From NCBI GenBank assembly GCA_023428245.1, contig JAEYYX010000122.1, positions 1 to 37,793 of the forward strand: 37,793 nt of DNA, read 5' to 3'. Both the position numbers and the translations under genes were made by a program. Within the stretch, counting starts at the first letter, position 1. The number at the start of each line of letters is the position of its first letter. The notes beneath the pieces are model-generated. The model was given only the letters and a program-made list of their open reading frames with translations, made no database searches and was not told the DNA's origin. This stretch comes from Pseudomonadota bacterium. Lineage in GTDB: Bacteria > Myxococcota_A > Polyangia > Polyangiales > Polyangiaceae. Positions 23,919-32,768 of the stretch are shown piece after piece.

Positions 23919-24539
23919 ATGGCGCCGCTCGTCCTTGTCTTGACCGACATTGTGCGGTTTCCGGAGCCCGCGCGGTCTCTCGAACCGCTCTGCGGCCTGG
24001 CGCCACCAGGCAGCATCGGGATCATCGTCCGAGATCGGGAGCTCAGGGAGGTCGATTGGCTTCGGCTCGCGGAACAGGTTCGCACTCTCACCGAGCGCAC
24101 TCACCAATTTCTCATCATCGCTGATCGAGCTCAGCACCTGACGCGCCTCGCCGCTGACGGGGTCCACCTCGGGGCCGACTGTGGTTCTGCGAGTGCGGTG
24201 CGCCGCGTTCACCCGGAGCTCCGTTGGCTCTCCCGGGCCTGGCACGGCTACGCGGAGTTGCCTCAATTTGAGAAGGACGCACTCGACGCTGTCCTGGTCT
24301 CTCCGGTGTTCGCAGCGCGCAAAGGCCGCGCCCCCATAGGTCTCGGGCGCTTCGGAGAGCTTACGCGAGAGCTCGCGCCGCGCGCCGCGTATGCGCTCGG
24401 GGGCGCGGGGAGGGCAGAGCTTCACTCAGTGCGCGAGGTCGGCGCACAAGGTGTCGCGATGATCGAAGCGGCTCATGTCGAGCCGCCTGAGTCTCTTGCG
24501 GAAGCGATCCGGGTCTGCCTTTCAGCCGAAAACGGCTGA
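23919..24539 (+). CDS. ThiE/TenI-family thiamine phosphate synthase or thiazole tautomerase
   Basis: 206 aa with a TMP-synthase/TenI fold: VLVLTDIVRF at strand 1, QFLIIADRAQHLTRLAADGVHLGAD, DAVLVSPVFAARKGRAPIGLGRFGEL and YALGGAGRAEL. ThiE joins HMP-PP and thiazole phosphate; TenI aromatises the thiazole. The ThiE pyrophosphate-site Thr and the usual SCH motif are altered (SRAWH; ARKGR), so TenI-like tautomerase or a diverged ThiE are both possible. It is 3 bp after the VanZ gene and last in the operon. Confidence 0.8.
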   Translation: MAPLVLVLTDIVRFPEPARSLEPLCGLAPPGSIGIIVRDRELREVDWLRLAEQVRTLTERTHQFLIIADRAQHLTRLAADGVHLGADCGSASAVRRVHPELRWLSRAWHGYAELPQFEKDALDAVLVSPVFAARKGRAPIGLGRFGELTRELAPRAAYALGGAGRAELHSVREVGAQGVAMIEAAHVEPPESLAEAIRVCLSAENG

Positions 24540-24836
24540 GAGAGGGCCTTTGCGGTTCAGTTCTTTGCCTCCTTTCGTCGAAGGCCTCTTCAATTTTGCG
24601 ATGCGGTTCGAGAAGTGAGCAGATGGAGAAGCGGACGAGTGTCCGCTCTCTGAGAAGCGTCTTTCATCTTTGCAACGAAGGTGCGCAGCACGGGAGGAAA
24701 TTTTCCTTCGCTTCGTCAAAACGGCCCACATGAGGCGGAGCTAGCGCACGGGCGACCACCGAAGTGTCCTCTCGGCGGGGAGGCGTGAGCGGATCCTGTG
24801 CGAGGTCGCCCTATTCGGTGTAAAGTTCAGGAGTTC
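24540..24836. other. Intergenic region between thi operon and kinase gene
   Basis: No gene recognised. There is an imperfect long-range dyad (AGAGG(G)CCTT near 24543 with AAGGCCTCT near 24582) before AATTTTG, and a bulged 10-bp hairpin at 24626-24650. Both are candidates for thi operon termination or for the kinase mRNA leader. Confidence 0.5.
24626..24650 (+). terminator. Bulged hairpin, possible terminator
   Basis: GAGA plus GCGGAC pairs with GTCCGC plus TCTC (one bulged A) around a GAGT loop. There is no long T-run after it, so termination is uncertain. Confidence 0.35.
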
Positions 24837-26162
24837 GTGACGCCCGGCTACTACGTTACCCCAGCCATACGGCTCATTCGACCGCTGAGTCGAGGCGGAA
24901 TGGGAGCTATTTGGCTCGCCGAACACGAGAAGCTGAAGTCCGAAGTCGTTGTCAAATTCATCATTGGTGAAGACGCGATGCAGGAGGAGGCGCGCGCTCG
25001 CTTCGAGAGAGAAGCGACACTCGCGGCGCGCGCGAAGAGTCCTTACGTCGTTCAGGTCTTCGATCATGGTGTGACCGCCGAAGGCGTGCCGTACATCGCG
25101 ATGGAGCGACTGGTCGGAGAAGACCTCGCTACCCGGATGAATCGTGAGGGTCCGATCCGGCCCGAGGTCTTCGTCGAGTGGTTCCGCCAGGCTTGTGCAG
25201 GCCTCGCCCGCGCGCACGATAAGCAAATCGTCCACCGCGATCTGAAGCCGGAGAACATCTTCCTCTGCAACGAGGACGGGGCCGTTCTTGTGAAGCTCCT
25301 CGACTTCGGTATTGCCAAGGGTGGACCTGCGGGGAGCGGTCTCGGCGCTACGATGACGGGCGCGATGCTCGGCACTGTCCACTACATGAGCCCCGAGCAG
25401 ACCATGGGCGCCAGTGAGGTCGATGCTCGGAGCGATCTGTGGGCGATGGGAGTGCTGACTTACTATTCACTCACAGGCAAGTTGCCCTTCACCGGAGAAG
25501 GCATCGGCGTCATCGTGACCCAGATCTCTCTCTCCGAGCCGACGCCCCCCTCCGAGCTGATGCCCAGCCTGCCGAAGGCCATAGACGCCTTCATGAAGAA
25601 GGCGCTCGCCAAGGACCCCAGTCAGCGGTTTCAGTCGGCGCGCGAAATGTCGGGTGCCTTGACCCAGGCGGTCCTCGGGCACGAGGTCGACTCGGTGCGC
25701 GACTTCGGGCTTTGGAACGACACCTCGCGCATCTCCGACGGCGTTCGCAATGTCACCACGCTGGCCCCGGCGACCGCCCGGGAGATCCGGATGCCCATGC
25801 CTCCGAAGCGTACCCGGAACTTGGTGCTCGCGGTCTCAGGCGGGGCGCTGGTTGCCCTTGGGGCGCTCAACTGGATGGACAGAGACAGTAGTCCTGAGCT
25901 CGTGCCTCACGGCACGGCGGACCCGGTCGCTGCGCATGCGACGACGATTCCTGCCGTGACCCGCGAACCTGAGAGCCTCGCCGGACCGGCCGTAGAAGAG
26001 ACGCCCGCTGCAGCTGAGCCGGCGGCTGTCCAAAATACGCCTGCTCCGCGCGCAAAAACTGCGCCGAAGCGGGAAGTGGTGACGAAGAAAAAAGGGGGGG
26101 GTGAGTCTAAGAAGATTGCGCAGCCAAAGAAGGCGAGTGATCTGAAGATGAACCTCGAGTGA
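24837..26162 (+). CDS. Membrane-anchored Ser/Thr protein kinase
   Basis: 441 aa from GTG 24837 with AGGAG 3 bases upstream; an earlier GTG at 24798 would add 13 residues. The kinase domain (about 10-275) is complete: loop LSRGGMGAIW, Lys40, HRDLKPEN (Asp135, Asn140), LLDFGIAK and HYMSPEQ. A juxtamembrane linker leads to one transmembrane helix (about 327-347). About 90 residues remain outside, Ala/Pro/Glu-rich then strongly Lys-rich (KKKGGGESKK). The basic tail could contact peptidoglycan, LPS or the next gene products. The stop overlaps the following frame, and spacing to the PEGA gene is 20 bp, so it heads an operon with the PEGA protein and lipoprotein. Confidence 0.92.
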   Translation: MTPGYYVTPAIRLIRPLSRGGMGAIWLAEHEKLKSEVVVKFIIGEDAMQEEARARFEREATLAARAKSPYVVQVFDHGVTAEGVPYIAMERLVGEDLATRMNREGPIRPEVFVEWFRQACAGLARAHDKQIVHRDLKPENIFLCNEDGAVLVKLLDFGIAKGGPAGSGLGATMTGAMLGTVHYMSPEQTMGASEVDARSDLWAMGVLTYYSLTGKLPFTGEGIGVIVTQISLSEPTPPSELMPSLPKAIDAFMKKALAKDPSQRFQSAREMSGALTQAVLGHEVDSVRDFGLWNDTSRISDGVRNVTTLAPATAREIRMPMPPKRTRNLVLAVSGGALVALGALNWMDRDSSPELVPHGTADPVAAHATTIPAVTREPESLAGPAVEETPAAAEPAAVQNTPAPRAKTAPKREVVTKKKGGGESKKIAQPKKASDLKMNLE

Positions 26163-26182
26163 CCGCATGGAAGGAGAGCCTG

Positions 26183-27148
26183 ATGCTCCCCCGAGCCGCC
26201 CTGAAACACCTCTCATTGCTCCTGAGCGTCTTGCTCGTCCTGCTCTCCTCACTGCCCGTGCAGGCTCAAGAAGACGATTCGGGCCGTGACACCGCTCCGC
26301 TCGCCGAGTCTTTGGGGGGCACAGCGAAGCAGGAGTATGAAGCCGCTCGCATCCTTTTCGACGACGGCGACTTCTCGGGGGCGATTGCGAAGTTCAAGCG
26401 GGCGTACGAGCTCTCGGGGGATCCGCGCCTGCTCTGGAACCAGGCAGTATGTGAGAAGGAGCTCCGCCACTACGCACGCTCCGCCGAGCTGATCCGCCGT
26501 TATCTGGCTGAAGGGGCGGACCTGCTCGAACCCCAGAAGAAGGACGAGGTCCAGCGCATCCTCGACTCGCTCAAGCGCTTTTCGAGCCGCGTGGTGTTCT
26601 CCGGAGTCCCGAGTGGCGCCTCTCTCCGCATCGATGGCGAGGCGATCGGCGTGATGCCCCTTTCCGACCCGCTCGTGCTCGATCTCGGAACTCACAAGGT
26701 CGAGATCACCTTTCCCGGCTATCAGACCTGGATCCGCGAAGTCGATATCCCCGGCTCGGCTCCGGTCAATGTGCGGGTGAAGCTCGAGCCCGAGGCACAA
26801 CTCGCCCAGCTATCGATTCGCACGAATCGAGGCGCTTCGATTCAAATCGACGGCGGCTTCGTCGGAGAAGGGCGCTACGACGGGGCCCTCGAGCCTGGTT
26901 CGCACACGATCGTCGTCTCCCAGAAAGGGAAGAGGACCGAGACGCGCAGCATCGATCTCCTCTCGGGAGGGCGGCGCACCCTCGATGTGAGCCTGAGAGA
27001 CAGCGCGGGAGCGGGCCCGCTCCCGTGGATCTTGGGCGGGGCGGTTCTTGTCGGAGGAGCGGTGGCGACGGGTTTCCTGATGACACAACCGGGTAGCTTC
27101 GAGGGACCGACAGGCACCCTCGGGACGATTGACGCGAGGAATCGATAA
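26183..27148 (+). CDS. Secreted TPR/PEGA-domain protein with C-terminal membrane helix
   Basis: 321 aa. ATG 26183 is chosen over GTG 26159 because AAGGAG lies 6 bases upstream. A signal peptide (about residues 1-29, ending PVQAQ) is followed by a TPR-like helical part (about 45-135: EYEAARILFDDGDFSGAIAKFKRAYELSGDPRLLWNQAVCEKEL). Two PEGA-type beta domains follow (about 140-205 with GVPSGASLRIDGEAIGVMPL, and 210-275 with SIRTNRGASIQIDGGFVGEG). A Gly/Ala/Val-rich hydrophobic segment near 284-302 may be a C-terminal anchor. PEGA domains are common in surface and S-layer-like proteins. It lies between a membrane kinase and a lipoprotein in one operon, probably a periplasmic partner. Confidence 0.88.
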   Translation: MLPRAALKHLSLLLSVLLVLLSSLPVQAQEDDSGRDTAPLAESLGGTAKQEYEAARILFDDGDFSGAIAKFKRAYELSGDPRLLWNQAVCEKELRHYARSAELIRRYLAEGADLLEPQKKDEVQRILDSLKRFSSRVVFSGVPSGASLRIDGEAIGVMPLSDPLVLDLGTHKVEITFPGYQTWIREVDIPGSAPVNVRVKLEPEAQLAQLSIRTNRGASIQIDGGFVGEGRYDGALEPGSHTIVVSQKGKRTETRSIDLLSGGRRTLDVSLRDSAGAGPLPWILGGAVLVGGAVATGFLMTQPGSFEGPTGTLGTIDARNR

Positions 27149-27154
27149 CGGCCT

Positions 27155-29437
27155 ATGACGTTACGGACCTTTCTTCGCGCAAGAAGAATCGCCGCCCTCG
27201 GGCTTGGCGTGCTCTGTCTCGCTCAGAGCGGGCTCGTGTCTTGCACAAGCGTGACTCGCTCAGGCGGGCTGATGCTCAGGATCGACCGCGACCCTGAGCT
27301 CGAGATGGACGCGGTGTCGGTCTCGGTGACGACCGATACGCGCGTCCTCGAAACCGAAGAGTACGCGCTGCGTTCGAGCAAGGACTTCCCTGCGACTCTC
27401 GGCATCGCCACCTCCGGCAAGGACGCGACCATTCGGCTGCGCCTGATCGCGCTCTCCAAAGGGACGCCTGTCGACGTGCGCGACCTCAAGGTCGAGCACC
27501 TCGAGAGTAGCCGCGTCAAACTCCTCGAGGTCTACTTCAGTGCCGCCTGTCGTCCGCTCGTGTCGGTGGAGGGCGACGAGGTGACGAGTACCTGTAGCTC
27601 TGGTAAGACTTGCGACCCCGAGACGGCGTCTTGTGTGAGCGGGGCCCGGGACGCGGAAGATCTCCCTGAGTATGACGGGGAGGATGGCGGGGGCGACGAC
27701 GGGACGGACACGACTCCGGGCACAGGCGGCGGCGGCGGGATGATCGAAGACGAGCTCGATCCAGCCTGCTCCGGACGCGCCCCCGGAGACGCTTACTGCG
27801 CCCATGATGGGCGTTACCGCTGCGGAGAAGATCTCCTCCTCGCCCAGACGACGGTCGATCCTTGCGAAAGCGGGCGATGTATCGAGGCCTTGGGGGAAGC
27901 GCGCTGTGTGAGCTCCTGCACCTTCAATAACGGAGGCTGCGCGGACGGGATCGAGTGCATCGATACACCCGAGGGCGCAAGGTGCGCCGGATGCGCCGAG
28001 GATGAGTTCTCTCCGAGCGGCGACGGGACCGATTGTCGGCCGCGCGCCGTCTGCGAGCCCGGGACCTCCGTGACCGATCCTGGATCGGCGAGCACTGACC
28101 GGAAGTGTGCTCCTTGTAAGAAGGAGACCTTCTCGAGCTCGGTGAACCAGATGGCTTGTGCGGCATGGACCGTTTGCACAGGAAACATGGTCGAGGCAGA
28201 AAAGCCGAGCGCGACCACGGACCGCCGTTGCGTCGATTCGGGGCGCCGTTTCCTCTCTTCTGGAGGGAAGGACACCATCTCCTCAGTTGCCCACGCCGCG
28301 ACGGGACTGCTCTGCGCGGGTGGTGCAACGGACGGGACGTTCGAGGGACAAGAGGGAGCGGGCGGCACAGACGCATTCATCGCCTGCTTTGATGCGGAGG
28401 GACGCCTGCTCTGGCTCGATCAGTTTGGCACCTCTGGCAACGACACGGTCCAGAAAGTCATCTTTGATCATCGGGGTGATCTCTTGATCGTTGGCTCAGT
28501 AGCCGGTGAGCTTGCCTCGGAGCTCCTCGGCGCCACCGACGCCTACGTACGCAAGTACTCGGCGGGCGGTCGTGTTCTTTGGACGAAACAGTTTGGTGGA
28601 CGCGCGGGAGATACCGGGAACGCAGTTGCGGTCACGAGCGATGAGGCGATTGTGGTCGTGGGGACCCAGGGCAACGCGACGGTCGGCCCCGGGGCGACGG
28701 GTGATGACGCATCCGTCTTGGTGCTCGACGACGGAGGCAGTGAGCTCTTTAAGGCAACGATCGCCACAGCCCTGGAGGACAAAGCATACGGTGTGGCCGC
28801 TGACGGTCGCGGAGCTTTTTACGTGGTCGGGGCGACCTCGGGGACGCTCCCCGGGCAGCCGCTTCGCCAAGGACAATCCGCCTTCGTCCGCAAGTACACG
28901 CGCATGGGCATGGGCTACGCGGCGGGTTTCACGGAACAGTTCGGAGCCGGCTCAGCGTCGGCGGCTTGGGCCGTCGCCTATGACGTAGCAGCGGATCGCT
29001 TGGCGGTCTTCGGCAACACGAACGGGGCATTCGGCCAGAACCTGACCAAGGGCGCGTCGAGGGAGCTCTTCGTTCGGAGCTACAGGCAGGACAAAGAGGA
29101 TTTCACCGTCCGTTTGGGCAGCAGCGAAAATGACGACGCTAAGGACATTGCCTTCGACGGTGAGGGAAACCTCGTGCTGGCCGCGGATGTGCGCGGCGAC
29201 GTTGGGGCTGGTTACCCGGGAGGAATCGACGTCCTCCTCGCGCGCCTCTCGTTGGAAGGAGTCCTGAGGGGCCTAGAGACCCTCGGCACGGCTCAGGATG
29301 AAACAGTGAGCGGTCTAGTCCTCGTTCCCGAGGGAGTCTGGCTCGGGCTCGGGACAGCGGGAGATTTCGCGGGCGCGTCCGGCAGCAAGATGGAGCCGGC
29401 TGCGCTCCTCTATCTCACGGCTCTCCCGAGCGACTGA
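27155..29437 (+). CDS. Large Cys-rich beta-propeller (SBBP-like) lipoprotein
   Basis: 760 aa with a type II signal peptide and lipobox GLVSC (Cys30; +2 is Thr, so outer-membrane sorting is likely). The N-terminal domain (about 35-145) resembles a beta-sandwich. An acidic Gly/Asp/Thr linker (about 165-195) leads to a Cys-rich region (about 200-370, many CxxC-like and EGF/TNFR-like spacings: CTFNNGGCADGIECI, CAPCKKETFSSS). The C-terminal 380 residues have repeats with the SBBP pattern (DAYVRKYSAGGRVLWTKQFGG), probably a beta-propeller. It is 6 bp after the PEGA gene. Its stop lies 3 bp from the convergent ileS stop. It is likely surface-exposed and adhesive or ligand-binding (inference). Confidence 0.88.
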   Translation: MTLRTFLRARRIAALGLGVLCLAQSGLVSCTSVTRSGGLMLRIDRDPELEMDAVSVSVTTDTRVLETEEYALRSSKDFPATLGIATSGKDATIRLRLIALSKGTPVDVRDLKVEHLESSRVKLLEVYFSAACRPLVSVEGDEVTSTCSSGKTCDPETASCVSGARDAEDLPEYDGEDGGGDDGTDTTPGTGGGGGMIEDELDPACSGRAPGDAYCAHDGRYRCGEDLLLAQTTVDPCESGRCIEALGEARCVSSCTFNNGGCADGIECIDTPEGARCAGCAEDEFSPSGDGTDCRPRAVCEPGTSVTDPGSASTDRKCAPCKKETFSSSVNQMACAAWTVCTGNMVEAEKPSATTDRRCVDSGRRFLSSGGKDTISSVAHAATGLLCAGGATDGTFEGQEGAGGTDAFIACFDAEGRLLWLDQFGTSGNDTVQKVIFDHRGDLLIVGSVAGELASELLGATDAYVRKYSAGGRVLWTKQFGGRAGDTGNAVAVTSDEAIVVVGTQGNATVGPGATGDDASVLVLDDGGSELFKATIATALEDKAYGVAADGRGAFYVVGATSGTLPGQPLRQGQSAFVRKYTRMGMGYAAGFTEQFGAGSASAAWAVAYDVAADRLAVFGNTNGAFGQNLTKGASRELFVRSYRQDKEDFTVRLGSSENDDAKDIAFDGEGNLVLAADVRGDVGAGYPGGIDVLLARLSLEGVLRGLETLGTAQDETVSGLVLVPEGVWLGLGTAGDFAGASGSKMEPAALLYLTALPSD

Positions 29438-29440
29438 GAC

Positions 29441-32400
29441 TCAAGCTTTCGCCTTCTCGAGTTCAATCTGGACCTTGGTGCCGTTCAGATCGAGCTCTTG
29501 GCCTTGGAGACCCGGACTCGGCTCGACGGTCGTGGCCAGGATTTCGAGCGCGACCCAGGCCGCGTGATTCCGGAGCGCGGCTTCGACTAAGGGCTCGGAG
29601 CAGGCGAAGCGGACGGAGACGCGGTCGGTGACCTCGAGTCCGGCGCTCTTGCGCGCGTTCTGGAGCTGGCTGATGAACTCGCGGGCGTGTCCTTCGGCGA
29701 TGAGCTCGGGCGTGAGGGTGGTGTCGAGGGCGACCGTGACGTTGCCGTCGGTGGCCACAGCGGCGTCACCCCGGGAGGAACGCTGCAGGATGACGTCTTC
29801 GAGCGTGAGCATCTCGCCTTCGATTTCGAGGGACTTGCCGTCTTCGAGATCACGGACGGCCTCCGTGCTCAGCCCGGCGAGAGCGGCGCCGATCGCGCCG
29901 AGCTTCTTGCCGCAGCGCTTGCCGAGGGTCTTGAAGTTCGGCTTGACCGTGACGGTGGTGAAGGCGCTCTCGTCAGCGGCGGTCACAACCTCCTTCACAT
30001 TGAGCTCATCTTTGATCAAGTCCGCGAGGCTTTCGGCGCTAGCACGCACGACCGGGTCGCGGTGAACGACCGTGAGCTTCGCCAAGGGCTGGCGCACCTT
30101 GAGCTTGTGGTCTTCGCGCACCTTGCGGCCGAGTGAGACCAAATCCTGGGCGAGGGCGGTGGTCGTCTCGAGCTCGAGATCGATGAGCTGGAGGCGCGCC
30201 AGTGGATAGTCGCAGAAATGGACGCTCTTCGGCGCTCTCGGATCGACTGTGACCACGAGTTTCTGGTGCACGAGCTCAGTCAAAAACGGCATGAACGGCG
30301 CGAGCACGCGGGAGAAGGTCACGAGGACATCGTAGAGCGTGCCGTAAGCGCTCGCCTTATCGAAGCGGAGCGCTTCGGGGCTTTGGTTTGAGCGCTGCCC
30401 CGCCCAGAAACGGGGCCGTGCCCGGCGCACGTACCAGTTCGTGAGCTCGTCGATGAAGCGCGTGAGCCGAGGCACCACGGCGAACAACCGGTAAGCCTCC
30501 ATCTCTTGGTTCACGTCCCGAACCAAGGTCGAAAGCGCGCTCAAGATCCAGCGATCGAGAGCGGGGCGCTCTGGGGGCTCGGGCGCGGTCCATTCGGGAT
30601 CTCGCGGGTCGTAGCCGTCGATCACCGCATAGGTCGTGAAGAAGGAGAGTACGTTGAAGTATGGCAGGACCACCGTCCGCACGATCTCTTTGAGACCGCG
30701 CTCGGAGAAGCGGAGCGGCTCACCGCGCACGACAGGAGAACTCACCATGTACGCGCGCAGCGCGTCGGCTCCGAAAGCCTCGATCGTTTCGGTCGGATCG
30801 GGGTAGTTCTTCTTGCGCTTGCTCATCTTTTGGCCGTCTTCAGCCAAGATGAGCCCGTTGACGATCACGTTCCTAAACGGCGTTCTCCCGAAGAGGGCCG
30901 TGCCGAGGACGAGCAGCGTGTAGAACCAGCCGCGCGTCTGATCGAGACCTTCGGCGATGAAGTGAGCGGGGAAAAACTTGCGGAAACGCTCGTCGGAGCC
31001 GGGGCCCGAGGGATCGCCGGCGCGACCCTCGCGCGGGTCTTTGGGGCGGAAGGGATAGTGTTGCTGGGCGTAGGGCATGGCCCCGGATTCGAACCAGCAA
31101 TCGAGCACCTCCGGCGTCCTTTTGTAGGTCTTACCGTCCTTTCGGATCACGACCTGGTCGACGATGTGTTTGTGAAGGTCTTTGACGCGCACGCCCGAGA
31201 GCGCCTCGAGCTCGTCGACGCTTCCGACGCAGATCATGTCGTTGGGGTCGTCGACGTTGATCCAGATCGGGATGCAGCTGCCCCAGAAGCGGTTGCGACT
31301 GATGTTCCAGTCGGCGGCGTCCTTGAGCCAGTTGCCGAAGCGGTTCTTTCCAACAGCCTCCGGAACCCAGTGAACGGTGTCATTTTGTGCGACTAAATCG
31401 TCCCGAAGATCGGTCACGCGGACGTAGAAGGCTTCGATGGCCCGATAGATGAGCGGCGTGTCGGTGCGCTCGTCGAAGGGATAGGAGTGGACGATGGTAT
31501 CCCTATGGACGAGGCGACCGTCACTCTTTAGGTCCTGCATGATCGCGGCGTCCGCGTCCTTGCAGAACTGTCCCTGATAGTCCGGCACCTGGCTCGTGAA
31601 GCGCGCCTCGGCGTCCAGCGGATCGACGAGATCGATGCCCGCTGCGCGGCAGACCCGGAAGTCGTCCTCGCCATAAGCAGGGGCCATATGGACGATACCG
31701 GTGCCGTCACCCGTGCTCACAAAATCATCACTGAGAACGGTAAATGCGCCAGGCTGGTCTTTGAAGTAAGGGAAGAGGGGCTCGTAGTGGGCGCCCGCGA
31801 GATCGCGGCCAAGGCAGCTAAAGACCTTCTCGATGGTCGATTTCTTGAAAAGAGCGGGAAGACGCGCCTCACTCGCGACGTAGATCTCAGGTTGGCCGTC
31901 GACGCGAACACCGACGTATTCGATCTCGGGCCCGACGCAGAGGGCGAGGTTCGACGGGAGGGTCCAGGGGGTTGTCGTCCAGGCCAGGATGTAGACGCTC
32001 GAGTTCGAGAGCGCGCCCGCGAGAGGCGTACTTTCTGCGGCCTCCTTCACGCGGAAGCGGACCGTGATCGCGGGGTCCTGGACGTCCTTGTAGTTCGCGT
32101 TGGCTTCGAAGTTCGAGAGCGGCGTTGTGAGGCGCCAGCTATAGGGCATGATCCGATAGCTCTTGTAGACGCGGCCCTGCTCGTAGAGCTGCTTGAAGAC
32201 CCACCACACGGTCTCCATGAACTCTGGGTCCATCGTCTTGTAATCGCGATCGAAATCGACCCAGCGCCCCATGCGCGTAACAGTCTGGCGCCACTCGCTC
32301 ACATAGGTCTGGACCATGCTGCGGCAGGTCTCATTGAACGTGTCGACGCCCTTCTCGAGGATCTGCGCCGTTCCTTTCAGTCCGAGCGCATCCTGAGCCA

Positions 32401-32695
32401 GAGCTTCGATGGGCAGACCATGACAGTCCCAGCCGAAGCGGCGCTCGACGGGGTGCCCGCGCATGTTCCAATAGCGAGGAACGATGTCCTTGATGGTGCC
32501 GGCGAGCAGATGTCCGTAGTGGGGCGTGCCCGTCGCGAAGGGGGGCCCATCGTAAAAGATGAACGGCTCGTTCCCTGCGCGGCGGCGGTTCGACTCGTGG
32601 AACGCGTCGAGCTCTTCCCAGAGCTTCAAAATGGCGTGCTCCTCCGCGGCGAACTGGACCTGGGGGGAGACTTTCTCGAAAGGACTCTTGCTCAT
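29441..32695 (-). CDS. ileS: Isoleucyl-tRNA synthetase, eukaryote-like type 2
   Basis: Charges tRNA(Ile); 1084 aa, the length of IleRS type 2. The class I HIGH motif reads HYGH (residues 59-62, in PPFATGTPHYGHLLAGTIKD). The second motif is KMSKR (about residue 625, followed by KKNYPDP). Both are typical of the eukaryote-like IleRS2, which in characterised cases tolerates mupirocin. The CP1 editing domain (TTPWTLPSNLAL) and WNISRNRFWG are present. A Cys-rich zinc tail typical of type 1 is not seen. ATG 32695 lies 73 bp after cyaY; no T-box is visible in the short leader. It is convergent with the lipoprotein gene. Confidence 0.97.
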   Translation of the reverse strand: MSKSPFEKVSPQVQFAAEEHAILKLWEELDAFHESNRRRAGNEPFIFYDGPPFATGTPHYGHLLAGTIKDIVPRYWNMRGHPVERRFGWDCHGLPIEALAQDALGLKGTAQILEKGVDTFNETCRSMVQTYVSEWRQTVTRMGRWVDFDRDYKTMDPEFMETVWWVFKQLYEQGRVYKSYRIMPYSWRLTTPLSNFEANANYKDVQDPAITVRFRVKEAAESTPLAGALSNSSVYILAWTTTPWTLPSNLALCVGPEIEYVGVRVDGQPEIYVASEARLPALFKKSTIEKVFSCLGRDLAGAHYEPLFPYFKDQPGAFTVLSDDFVSTGDGTGIVHMAPAYGEDDFRVCRAAGIDLVDPLDAEARFTSQVPDYQGQFCKDADAAIMQDLKSDGRLVHRDTIVHSYPFDERTDTPLIYRAIEAFYVRVTDLRDDLVAQNDTVHWVPEAVGKNRFGNWLKDAADWNISRNRFWGSCIPIWINVDDPNDMICVGSVDELEALSGVRVKDLHKHIVDQVVIRKDGKTYKRTPEVLDCWFESGAMPYAQQHYPFRPKDPREGRAGDPSGPGSDERFRKFFPAHFIAEGLDQTRGWFYTLLVLGTALFGRTPFRNVIVNGLILAEDGQKMSKRKKNYPDPTETIEAFGADALRAYMVSSPVVRGEPLRFSERGLKEIVRTVVLPYFNVLSFFTTYAVIDGYDPRDPEWTAPEPPERPALDRWILSALSTLVRDVNQEMEAYRLFAVVPRLTRFIDELTNWYVRRARPRFWAGQRSNQSPEALRFDKASAYGTLYDVLVTFSRVLAPFMPFLTELVHQKLVVTVDPRAPKSVHFCDYPLARLQLIDLELETTTALAQDLVSLGRKVREDHKLKVRQPLAKLTVVHRDPVVRASAESLADLIKDELNVKEVVTAADESAFTTVTVKPNFKTLGKRCGKKLGAIGAALAGLSTEAVRDLEDGKSLEIEGEMLTLEDVILQRSSRGDAAVATDGNVTVALDTTLTPELIAEGHAREFISQLQNARKSAGLEVTDRVSVRFACSEPLVEAALRNHAAWVALEILATTVEPSPGLQGQELDLNGTKVQIELEKAKA

Positions 32696-32768
32696 GGGCG
32701 GGCCGGTTTCTACGGCAAGCTTGGCACCGCCTGCAAACCGTCGCCCCGATTTTCCGGCCTGCCCGTGC

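Noticed and set aside
32696..32768. T-box leader for ileS
   Set aside because: Only 73 bases separate cyaY and ileS, and no T-box sequence or terminator is visible.
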